NCBI RefSeq assembly: GCF_000381265.1
Contig: NZ_KB906253.1
Span: 806,001 to 870,000, forward strand
DNA: 64,000 bases
DNA from: Curvibacter lanceolatus ATCC 14669
GTDB lineage: Bacteria > Pseudomonadota > Gammaproteobacteria > Burkholderiales > Burkholderiaceae_C
Reading direction: 5' to 3'
Position numbers and translations under genes: made by a program. Of the stretch, positions 16,201 through 23,920 are shown one piece after another. The notes below the pieces were generated by a model, which was given only the letters and a program-made list of their open reading frames with translations, was not told the origin of the DNA and searched no databases. Positions within the stretch are counted from its first letter, which is position 1. Each line of letters starts with the position of its first letter.

Positions 16201-17925
16201 GTGAATGCTGTCATGAAATCGGGATTGCAACGCCTGCGCAAGCTGGATCTGCCCGGACTGCCCCCGGCCCTGCTGAAGAGCCTGTTGCCCCTGGGTCTGT
16301 TGGCCGTCGGTCTGACCGCCTTGGTGCTGATGTGGATGTGGAGTGACCAAGCTGCCTACAAGCCGGTGTTCGGCGCCCGGGAAAAAGTGCCTGCGGCTGA
16401 ACTGATGGCCGTGCTGGAGGCTGAACACATCGCCTATCGGGTGCACCCTGACAGCGGCCAGATTCTGGTGCCAGAAAAAATGCTGGGAAAGACCCGCATG
16501 CTGCTGGCAGCCAAGGGCGTGACGGCCAAGCTGCCGGCCGGGCTGGAGCTGATGGACCGCAACGACCCTCTGGGCGTCAGTCAGTTCGTTCAAGATGTGC
16601 GCTTTAGGCGCGGTCTGGAAGGCGAGTTGACCCAGAGCATCCTGGCACTGGACGCAGTGGAGTCAGCCCGGGTGCACCTCTCGATTGCCAAATCCAGTTC
16701 TTTTGTCGTCAGCGACGGCAGCAAGAGCTCGGCATCGGTGGTGCTGACCCTGAAATCCGGCCGACGCCTGAGCAACGAGCAGGTCGCTGCCATCGTCAAT
16801 CTGGTGGCGGGTAGCGTGGCCAGCCTGGAGCCTCAGCGCGTCAGCCTGATCGACCAAGCGGGCAACCTGCTGTCCGCCCATGTGGATCTGAGCCAAGGCC
16901 TGGACGCGATCAATGGCAACGAAGCTGCCGCACGCTACCAGGAAAGCACCCTGCGCAGCGTGCGCGAATTGCTGGCCCCGGTGCTGGGTGAGGACAACTT
17001 CAAGGCCAGTGTCACAGCAGACATTGACGACGATCGTGTTGAGGAAACCCTGGAGCGCTTCGGCGCCGACCCCCGCGTGACCTCGGAAGCCGTGCGCGAT
17101 GAACAGGACCGCAGCCTGGCCGCCATCGGGGTACCCGGTTCACTGAGCAACCGCCCCGTCAACAGCGTGCCCGCCACGGGTAACAACACGACCGCGCCGC
17201 TCAACCCAGGCGCAGCGGCCACCACACCCCCAACGCCAGGCTCCGACGGCAATGTGGCGCGCAAGAACGCGACCACCCGCCAGTACGCCTATGACCGCAG
17301 CATCAAGATGATCAAACGTGCCCGCAGCCGCCTGGCCCGTCTGCACGTTTCCGTGGTGCTGAACAGTTCCGCAGCCCCCAAGGGCGGCAACTGGAGTGAG
17401 TCCGAGTTGGCCGACATTGAAAAGATCCTGCGCAACGGCCTGGGCATCAATGCAGAGCGTGGCGACCACCTGGCCGTCACGGCCCTCGCTTTCCCTGCCC
17501 GAGCCGACCTCCCGGCTTGGTGGCAACAACGCGACAACGTACTGGACCTGCTCACACCGGTGGCTTGGCTACTGGGTGCCTTGCTGGGCTTCTTCCTGCT
17601 GGTTCGACCTCTGCTCCGCCTCGCCCAGGCCCGCCTGGCACCGGGCCTGATGGCTCAGCCCCCGCGCCTGGAGGGCGAACCTGAACTGGCGCCACTGGGT
17701 GCCATCGAGGGTCCGAATGGCAGCACCCCCGCCGGCACCGACCCGGCAGCGCTGGGCACGGCCGGAATGCCCGTGGTGCCCTTGCTGGAGAACTATGCCC
17801 TGCCTCCGGCAGGCTCGCCTGTGGATGTGATGGTCAACCACCTCCGGGTGCTGGCTGCCAAGGAGCCCGAACGCGTGGCCGAAGTCGTCAAACAGTGGGT
17901 ACAAAAACATGGCCGAACCGAATGA
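16201..17925 (+). CDS. fliF: Flagellar MS-ring protein FliF
   Basis: This 574-residue protein matches FliF in length. A membrane helix lies at about 30-50 (LLPLGLLAVGLTALVLMWMW). The RBM region follows, with FGAREKVPAAELMAVLEAEHI, LMDRNDPLGVSQFVQDVRFRRGLEGELTQSI and ESARVHLSIAK, then a Pro/Thr-rich variable loop and a second membrane helix at about 452-472. The C-terminal FliG-binding tail (VNHLRVLAAKEPERVAEVVKQWV) is intact. I chose the GTG at 16201 because AGGAG lies 8 bp upstream; an internal ATG at 16213 is weaker. The protein appears complete, yet its direct partner FliG is truncated immediately downstream. Confidence 0.95.
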   Translation: MNAVMKSGLQRLRKLDLPGLPPALLKSLLPLGLLAVGLTALVLMWMWSDQAAYKPVFGAREKVPAAELMAVLEAEHIAYRVHPDSGQILVPEKMLGKTRMLLAAKGVTAKLPAGLELMDRNDPLGVSQFVQDVRFRRGLEGELTQSILALDAVESARVHLSIAKSSSFVVSDGSKSSASVVLTLKSGRRLSNEQVAAIVNLVAGSVASLEPQRVSLIDQAGNLLSAHVDLSQGLDAINGNEAAARYQESTLRSVRELLAPVLGEDNFKASVTADIDDDRVEETLERFGADPRVTSEAVRDEQDRSLAAIGVPGSLSNRPVNSVPATGNNTTAPLNPGAAATTPPTPGSDGNVARKNATTRQYAYDRSIKMIKRARSRLARLHVSVVLNSSAAPKGGNWSESELADIEKILRNGLGINAERGDHLAVTALAFPARADLPAWWQQRDNVLDLLTPVAWLLGALLGFFLLVRPLLRLAQARLAPGLMAQPPRLEGEPELAPLGAIEGPNGSTPAGTDPAALGTAGMPVVPLLENYALPPAGSPVDVMVNHLRVLAAKEPERVAEVVKQWVQKHGRTE

Positions 17926-18010
17926 ACTGAGCCTCCAGGGCGGCCTCGCCCCCAGCAACCCGCTGGAGCAGGCTGCCATCGTGCTGCTGTGCATGGGCGA
18001 AGATCCATGA
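17909..18010 (+). pseudogene. fliG: fliG remnant (N-terminal ~31 codons)
   Basis: An ATG overlapping the fliF end by 17 bp opens a frame whose residues 18-32 (NPLEQAAIVLLCMGED) match the start of FliG, the C-ring rotor protein. The frame meets TGA at 18008-18010 after 33 codons. Beyond about 18000 the DNA instead reads as the second half of MotA in another frame. About 300 residues of FliG, including its MotA-contacting domain, are missing. A deletion ending inside motA is the simplest reading. Confidence 0.85.
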
Positions 18011-18461
18011 AGAGCTCAACCAGCCCTCCAGGTCACTGCAGAAGATTGCCGAAGCCATGCCGGGTTTCGGCATCCTGGCCGCGGTACTGGGCATTGTGAT
18101 GGCCATGAACACCATTGGCGCCGGGGCCGGCTCGGCTGAGATCGCCGAAAAAGTGGCAGCCGCCATGGTCGGCACCTTCATCGGTATCTTTTTCTGCTAC
18201 GGCGTGCTGGATCCGCTGTCCAACGTGATGAAACAGTTGGTCAAGCAAGAGCTGTCCACCCTCGAGTGCGTGAAGGTGGTGCTGGTCACCCATGTGTCAG
18301 GCAAGCCGCCTCTGCTGGCCATCGACGCCGGACGTCGCCTGGTGCAGCTCAACATCAAGCCCAGCTTCGCCACCCTGGAGGGCTGGATCGATGCCCTCAG
18401 CCAGGCCGGTGATGGCGGCGATCGCCGCACACCCAACCGCCGCGCCGGAGACCCCAAATGA
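18003..18461 (+). pseudogene. motA: motA remnant (C-terminal half)
   Basis: From about 18003 the frame reads IHEELNQPSRSLQKIAEAMPGFGILAAVLGIV and continues to a stop at 18461. This is the periplasm-facing proline motif, the last two membrane helices and the cytoplasmic tail of a MotA-type stator subunit. The first half of MotA (about 130-150 residues, two membrane helices and the torque-generating loop) is missing, replaced by the fliG start in another frame. No initiation codon precedes the MotA-like part; the first available ATG is 18057. The stop overlaps the motB start (ATGA), as in an intact motAB operon. Confidence 0.85.
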
Positions 18462-19234
18462 GCACGGGTGCACGCGACAAAGGCCACGACACCGTCGTCA
18501 AGCGGGTGAATCGCAAACACGAAGAGGAAAGCCACGGAGGCGCCTGGAAGGTGGCGTTCGCCGACTTCTGCCTGGCCTTGATGTGCCTGTTCCTGGTGCT
18601 GTGGGTGCTGGCCGCGCGCAACACCGAGCGGCTGGAAGAGTCGATGCGAACCACCCGTGGCAAGCTGTTTGACGAGGGCACCGGCCGCCATATCAAGAGC
18701 CTGACCAGTGCCACCGGGAGCCTGATCCCTCGCGAGCCGGTGCCGTCGCAAGGCGATGCCCCGCCGGACGCCCGCCGCGCCTACACCAATGGCGAATCCG
18801 GCAGGCCCGAGAAGCTGATCGGCCAAGCCTACCCGCGCACGCGCTACGACTCGGAGGCCGAACTGCGCAAGCTGGCCAGCACCCTGATGAACCTGAGCCA
18901 GGATGCCGGCCTGGACAGCAATGTGCAGACCATCGTGATGCCCTATGGGCTGCGCGTGATGCTGCACGACACAGAACAACAGGGCATGTTTGAACGCGGC
19001 AGTGCCCAACCCACCGAGCGGGCCAAACGCCTGCCGACCACGCTGAGTTCGAAGGTGGGCTCCACCAGGCCTTTGAGCGCAGCCTGTTCTGCCAGCAACT
19101 GGCGCGCGGCGGACTCGATCTGGGCCGCTCCTTCGATCGGGGGGGTAGCGGCAACGGCAGCCAGGCAGGCCGACGCCCCAACACCGACCAGGGCACGAGC
19201 AGCCCATGCAAGAACGGAATTTTGGGTCATCTAG
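18458..19234 (+). pseudogene. motB: motB truncated by a junction with flgA
   Basis: Residues 1-192 are a MotB-type stator subunit: basic N-terminus, single membrane helix with proton-carrying Asp36 (FADFCLALMCLFLVLWVLA), a linker, and the first strands of the OmpA-like peptidoglycan-binding domain (SNVQTIVMPYGLRVMLHDTEQQGMF and TERAKRL). After about 19031 the homology stops and the frame runs through DNA that encodes the start of FlgA on the opposite strand, giving about 66 residues of unrelated tail. Most of the peptidoglycan-binding domain is gone, so anchoring of the stator should fail. Confidence 0.85.
19033..19230 (-). pseudogene. flgA: flgA remnant (N-terminal ~65 codons)
   Basis: Read leftward from the ATG at 19230, this frame has a signal peptide (about 1-28, AWAARALVGVGASACLAAVAA) and the start of FlgA, the periplasmic P-ring assembly chaperone (IESAARQLLAEQAALKGLVEPTFELSVV). 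FlgA homology then ends at the border with motB; the frame continues only through antisense motB. About two thirds of FlgA, including the SAF domain, is lost, together with flgM and flgN, which usually follow it. Only 18 bp separate its start from flgB. Confidence 0.75.
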
Positions 19235-19248
19235 AAAAGAGGAACGAT

Positions 19249-19611
19249 ATGGGAATTCAATTTGACAAGGCCATGGGCGTGCATGCCGAAACGCTCAGGC
19301 TGCGGGCGGATCGTACCAAGATCCTGGCCTCGAACCTGGCCAACGAAAGCACGCCAGGCTATCAGGCACGCGACATCGATTTCGGGGCCTCGCTGCGCCA
19401 AAGCGCCGATGGCGCAGCAACGGGTCTGATCGACAGCGCCGCTCCGGATCTGCTGTACCGGGTGCCCAATCACGCGACCCAGGATGGCAACACCGTGGAG
19501 TTGGGCGTGGAGCAGGCCGAGTTTTCACAGAACAGCTCGGACTTCCAAGCCAGCCTGGCCTTTCTCAACATGAACATCAAGGGCCTGGCCAAGGCCATCG
19601 CGGGGCAATAA
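19249..19611 (+). CDS. flgB: Flagellar proximal rod protein FlgB
   Basis: This 120-residue rod protein has the N-terminal rod motif (KILASNLANESTPGYQARDIDF) and the C-terminal helix (SSDFQASLAFLNMNIKGLAKAI). The ATG at 19249 has AGAGGAAC just upstream and suits the family start better than an ATG at 19222. FlgB forms the first rod section with FlgC, FlgF and FlgG above FliE. It leads the rightward rod/hook operon. The promoter cannot fit into the 18 bp before flgA, so it probably lies within the flgA remnant or was lost. Confidence 0.95.
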   Translation: MGIQFDKAMGVHAETLRLRADRTKILASNLANESTPGYQARDIDFGASLRQSADGAATGLIDSAAPDLLYRVPNHATQDGNTVELGVEQAEFSQNSSDFQASLAFLNMNIKGLAKAIAGQ

Positions 19612-19614
19612 GCC

Positions 19615-20034
19615 ATGTCGTTTCGCCAGATCACCCAAATCGCCGGCTCGGCCTTGACGGCCCAGACGGTGCGCATGAACACCATTTCGAGCAACCTCGC
19701 CAACGCGCAGTCGGCCTCCGGCAGCGATGCCGCCACCTACCGGGCCCGCAAGCCCGTGTTCTCGGCCCTCAGCGCCCTCGGCGGCGACGCCAGCCAGGGC
19801 GGCGTGCGCGTGCAGGTGCTGGACGTGGTGCAGAGCGACGAGCCCCTGCGCAAGACCTACGAGCCCGGCAATCCGCTGGCCAACGAACAGGGCGAGGTCT
19901 TCTACCCCAACGTCAACCCGGTGGCCGAAATGACCGACATGCTGTCGGCCTCGCGGGCCTTTGAAACCAATGTGGAGGTGCTGGGCCGCGTCAAGTCGAT
20001 GCAGCAGTCCCTCCTGAAACTCGGAGAAGGCTGA
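19615..20034 (+). CDS. flgC: Flagellar proximal rod protein FlgC
   Basis: This 139-residue protein has the rod-family N-terminus (IAGSALTAQTVRMNTISSNLANAQS) and a FlgC-type C-terminal motif (YPNVNPVAEMTDMLSASRAFETNVEVL). It begins 3 bp after the flgB stop and is co-transcribed with it. The protein appears whole and of normal length; it forms part of the proximal rod exported through the FlhAB/FliPQR gate. Confidence 0.95.
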   Translation: MSFRQITQIAGSALTAQTVRMNTISSNLANAQSASGSDAATYRARKPVFSALSALGGDASQGGVRVQVLDVVQSDEPLRKTYEPGNPLANEQGEVFYPNVNPVAEMTDMLSASRAFETNVEVLGRVKSMQQSLLKLGEG

Positions 20035-20038
20035 ACCC

Positions 20039-20722
20039 ATGGATGCCACCCTCAACCCCAGCGCCCAGAGCGGCGCCAGCAGCACTGGCACCAGCAGCGC
20101 CGTGAGCAGCAATGGCTCGATCTCCAACATGTTCACCACCCTGCTGGTGGCCCAGATCAAGAACCAGAACCCGCTGGAGCCCACTGACCCAAGCCAGTTC
20201 GTGAACCAGCTGACCCAGCTCAGCCAGATGGAGGCACTGCAAAAGCTCAGCGACCAGGGCAGCAGCAACGCCGCCGCACTCGGTAGCCTGCAGGCCCTGG
20301 CTCTGGGCGGCCAGGTGGGCTCTCAAGTGACCGTCAAGAGCGACTCGGTGAGCCTGGCCACCGAGCCGGTGCGGATCGGCTTCACCCTGGGCAGCAACAG
20401 CACGCGAACCACCCTGCTGCTCACCGGCAGTGATGGCCGGCAAAAGAGTGTCGAACTGGGTTCGCACAACGCCGGCGATGTGGCCTACAGCATCGACCCC
20501 GCCGCCCTGGGCCTGCCGCCCGGCCGCTACACCCTGGCCGTGCAGACCAGCAGCCAGGAGAGCCCCAGCCTTGAAGTGACCGGCACGCTCAGCAGCGTGC
20601 AACTGTCCAGCGCAGGGGGCGCACTGCTCAACGTGACAGGCGTGGGCCAACTGGGCAGCGCCGCCCTGACGCGCTTCAACGGCAAACCCAACACCACCAC
20701 CACGGCCTCGGCCACCCACTGA
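20039..20722 (+). CDS. flgD: Flagellar hook-capping protein FlgD
   Basis: This 227-residue hook scaffold has the N-terminal export and capping region with the family signature (FTTLLVAQIKNQNPLEPTDPSQFVNQLTQLSQMEAL, about 32-67), followed by beta-rich FlgD domains (about 95-215). FlgD caps the growing hook and guides FlgE assembly. It starts 4 bp after flgC and is intact, although the hook protein it should assemble is truncated in the next gene. Confidence 0.93.
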   Translation: MDATLNPSAQSGASSTGTSSAVSSNGSISNMFTTLLVAQIKNQNPLEPTDPSQFVNQLTQLSQMEALQKLSDQGSSNAAALGSLQALALGGQVGSQVTVKSDSVSLATEPVRIGFTLGSNSTRTTLLLTGSDGRQKSVELGSHNAGDVAYSIDPAALGLPPGRYTLAVQTSSQESPSLEVTGTLSSVQLSSAGGALLNVTGVGQLGSAALTRFNGKPNTTTTASATH

Positions 20723-20737
20723 CCCCGAAGGAACACC

Positions 20738-21655
20738 ATGAGCTTTGAAATCGCACTCTCCGGCATCAACGCCATCAACACTTCGCTGGACACCATCAGC
20801 AACAACATCGCCAACTCGGGCACCTATGGCTACAAGTCAAGCCGCGCCAACTTCTCGTCGATGTACGCCGGCAGCCAGCCCACCGGGGCGCAGATCGGCT
20901 CGGTGACCCAGAGCATCAGCATCGGCGGCGGGGTGCAAACCACCGGTCGCGGGCTGGACGCCTCGATCCAGGGCCGGGGCTTCTTTGTCACGAAGGACGC
21001 CACCGGGGCCGAGCAATACACCCGGGTCGGCATCTTCTCGACCAACAAGGACGGCTATCTGGTCGACAGCAATGGCCGCAAGGTGCAGGGCTACAACGCC
21101 GTACTGGACGCCTCGGGCGTGCCGGTGGCAGGTGCCGGCCTGGGCGCGCTGGGTGACCTCAAGGTCCCCTCCGGCCAAGTGGCGGCTCAGGCCAGCACCA
21201 AGCTGAGCTATGTCGGCAACCTGTCGGCCGACTGGACCGCCCCCAGCGTGACCCCCTTTTCAGCCACAGACCCGCTGTCTTACAACAGCTCGCTGGTCTC
21301 GGTCGTGTATGACTCGCTGCACGCCAACAACCTGGCCAACCTGCAAACCCCCGGCTTTCGCGCCGATCTGGAGCTGGCCACCAGCCGCAAAGTGCCTGGC
21401 TACGGCTACGACGCACGCTACATGAACCAGCTGCAAGCCAACGCGGTAAACACCCGCGCCGGGACCCAGGTCGAGACCGGGCGCGAGCTCGATGTTGCCG
21501 TGCAAGGTGAGCAAGAACAGCGCCGGCTTGCTGGTACTGCGCAACGGCGGCAGCCTGGGCGCCGACCCTGCGGTGCAGGTGCGCGGCGGCCACCTCGAAG
21601 GCAGCAACGTGTCTGCGGTCGAGGAGATGGTGTCCACCATGAACCTGAGCCGTGA
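20738..21655 (+). pseudogene. flgE: In-frame flgE-flgF chimera with frameshifted end
   Basis: Residues 1-193 are a normal FlgE hook protein start (SGINAINTSLDTISNNIANSGTYGYKSSRANF, then PFSATDPLSYNSSLVSVVYDSL). Without a break in frame the next residues become FlgF-like (HANNLANLQTPGFRADLELA to VETGRELDVAVQG, 194-257), lacking the first 20 or so residues of FlgF. At about 21507 a second junction shifts the frame and the last 48 residues are nonsense. More than half of FlgE, including the C-terminal D0 helix, is missing, so no functional hook subunit can be made from it. Confidence 0.85.
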
Positions 21656-21731
21656 CTTCGAATTTCAAATGAAGCTCTTCAAGAGCGCCGACGAGATGGC
21701 GGCCAACGGCAACCGACTGCTGCGCGAATAA
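21507..21731 (+). pseudogene. flgF: flgF remnant (C-terminal ~74 codons)
   Basis: In the frame shifted from the preceding chimera, the sequence reads SKNSAGLLVLRNGGSLGADP followed by the FlgF C-terminal motif (RGGHLEGSNVSAVEEMVSTMNLSRDFEFQMKLFKSADEMAANGNRLL) and TAA. Together with the FlgF piece just upstream it shows that an internal portion of flgF of about 90 codons has been lost. No start codon with an SD serves this piece. The genes expected next (flgG, flgH, flgI, flgJ) are absent. Confidence 0.8.
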
Positions 21732-21789
21732 GCGCCCACGCCACACCCGCCCCGAACCAGCCCATACCTGCAGGAAGCCCGCAACGCCC

Positions 21790-23169
21790 ATGAGCATGAT
21801 CAACAACGCCCTGTCGGGCACCATGGCCGCACAAGCCGCTCTTAACCTGACCAGCCAGAACGTGGCCAACGTGATGACACCGGGCTACACCCGGCAAGGC
21901 ATCTTGCTGACCTCGGCTTCGTCCTCGCGCACCGGGGCACTGGCGGCAGGCGACGGGGTGAACACCCCCAGCCTGTTCCGATTCAGCGACGACTACAAAA
22001 GCCAGCAGATGTGGAACGCGGCGTCCAATCAGGGGCAATACAGCGTGGTTCAGCCCTACCAGACGCAGTTGGAGCAGGTCATGGGTGACGATGGCTCCAC
22101 CCTCAACACCGGGCTGGATGCGTTTTTCAGTGCGCTCAACGCAGCCAGCGTGGAACCCAGTTCAAGCCCATTGCGCCAGCAGGTGATCAGCGCCGCCGAT
22201 GCGCTGGCCCAGCGTTTCAACAGCCTGAACCAGGTGCTGTCGGCTCAACGTGCCTCGGTACAGCAACAGCGAGGCACCCTGGTGGACCAGGTCAACAGCC
22301 TGTCCACCGAGATCGCCAAGCTCAACGATCGGATTTCAGGCGCCTCGGCGACGGGCACCAGCACCTCGAGTCTGGTTGACGAGCGCGACAACAAGATCGA
22401 CTCGTTGGCTGCCCTGGTGGGCGTGTCGGTGGTCAACCAGCCTGATGGTTCGCGCAGCGTGTCGCTGCGCAACGGCGAGCCGCTGGTGGCGGGCAGCCTG
22501 GCAGCCCGGATGTCGGTGCAGACCTCGGCCAGCGGGGTTCAGTCCTTGGCCGTGAAATTTGCCAGCCAGACCTTCAACGTGGCCAACACCCATGCGGGCG
22601 GCCAACTCGGAGGACTGGGTGATTTCGAAACCCGTGTGCTCACGCCGCTGACACAATCGATCTCGGACATGGCCAGCCAGATCAGCAGCCAGGTCAATGC
22701 CCAACTGGCCGCCGGCTTCACCCAGGCCGGCACTGCCGGTTCGGCGCTGTTTGTCTACAACGCCAGCAGCGTGTCGGGCATGCTGCAGATCACCCCGGGT
22801 GTCCAGCCGAAGGACCTGGGCTTTTCGTCCAGTGCCACCCTGCCCGGTGACAGCGGCAACCTGCTCAAGGTCATCGCTCTGAAGAACCAAGCCATTTCGG
22901 TGACTTCGCTGGGCACGGTGCTGATGGGCGACGCCTACACCCAGTTGGTCAGTCGACTGGGCACCGAAAGCCAGCAGAACCAGGCATCACTCACCGTGGC
23001 CAACACGGTTCGCACCTATGCCAGGTCGAACTGGCAAAGCACCAGTGGCGTGAACAAGGACGAGGAAGCCATCAACCTGGTCCAGTACCAGCAGATGTAC
23101 CAGGCCAACATGAAGGTGATCTCGGTGGCCAACCAGCTGTTCGACAGCACACTGGCCCTGCTGCCTTGA
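21790..23169 (+). CDS. flgK: Hook-filament junction protein FlgK (HAP1)
   Basis: This 459-residue protein is of the short FlgK type. It has the flagellin/rod-like N-terminus (INNALSGTMAAQAALNLTSQNVANVMTPGYTRQG), a central variable region with coiled-coil character at about 150-190, and the conserved C-terminal D0 helix (VNKDEEAINLVQYQQMYQANMKVISVANQLFDSTLALL). FlgK joins hook to filament. It lies 58 bp after the flgF remnant and 13 bp before flgL. The gene looks intact in spite of the deletions on either side. Confidence 0.93.
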   Translation: MSMINNALSGTMAAQAALNLTSQNVANVMTPGYTRQGILLTSASSSRTGALAAGDGVNTPSLFRFSDDYKSQQMWNAASNQGQYSVVQPYQTQLEQVMGDDGSTLNTGLDAFFSALNAASVEPSSSPLRQQVISAADALAQRFNSLNQVLSAQRASVQQQRGTLVDQVNSLSTEIAKLNDRISGASATGTSTSSLVDERDNKIDSLAALVGVSVVNQPDGSRSVSLRNGEPLVAGSLAARMSVQTSASGVQSLAVKFASQTFNVANTHAGGQLGGLGDFETRVLTPLTQSISDMASQISSQVNAQLAAGFTQAGTAGSALFVYNASSVSGMLQITPGVQPKDLGFSSSATLPGDSGNLLKVIALKNQAISVTSLGTVLMGDAYTQLVSRLGTESQQNQASLTVANTVRTYARSNWQSTSGVNKDEEAINLVQYQQMYQANMKVISVANQLFDSTLALLP

Positions 23170-23182
23170 CCCGGAGACCCTG

Positions 23183-23920
23183 ATGCGCATCGCCAGCACC
23201 CAATACCAGGCCACCATGGTCAATGCCTTGCAGAACGCCAACGCGCGTCTGTCCAACGTGATGGAGCAGATGGCCTCAGGCCAGCGCATCTTGCTGCCCT
23301 CGGACGACCCCGTGGCCACGCTGCGCCTGTCGCGACTGAACCGCGAGGAAGCCGCCCTGAACCAGTACCGCGACAACATTGGCGCGCTGAGCACCCGGCT
23401 GACGCAGAACGAAACGGCACTGGGTGGCATGGTGCAGGACATGCTGGGTGCCCGCGACCTGCTGCTGTGGGCAGGCAACGGCGGCAACACCCCGGCCGAC
23501 CTGTCGGCCATGGCGGGCTCGCTGAGCGCACTGCGCGACAGCCTGCTCTACAGCAGCAACCAGCGCGACCAGGAGGGCCACTACCTGTTCTCGGGCACCG
23601 CCAGCGACACGGCCACCGTGAGCTACAACGCCACGGCGGCCGTGGGCACACGTTACAGCTTCACTGGCAACACCGGCACGCAGCAGGTGGTGGTGGGCGA
23701 AGGCGTGACCCAGAGCGCCAACAGCACCCTGCCCGGCATGGCCCAGTTGCTGAATTGGCTGGACAGTGCCGTGCAGTCACTGGATGCCCCCTTGGCTGCA
23801 TCAAGCCACCGGGCACTTTGGGCAAGGCCTGTTGTGTCGGTGCCGGCAGGGGGCACCCTCATGCCGGCCTCGATCCACCGCTCCCAAACCCAAGCCAGTT
23901 GTCATTTCTGTGCAGCTTGA
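23183..23920 (+). pseudogene. flgL: flgL truncated at its 3' end
   Basis: Residues 1 to about 203 match FlgL, the second hook-filament junction protein: MRIASTQYQATMVNALQNANARLSNVMEQMASGQRILLPSDDPVA at the start and GHYLFSGTASDTATVSYN in the middle. After LDSAVQSLDAP (near 23790) similarity ends. The remaining 41 residues are of no family type and overlap the end of the oppositely oriented sensor kinase by 19 bp. The C-terminal D0/D1 helix of FlgL is therefore absent. The break marks the right end of the flagellar locus. Confidence 0.8.
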
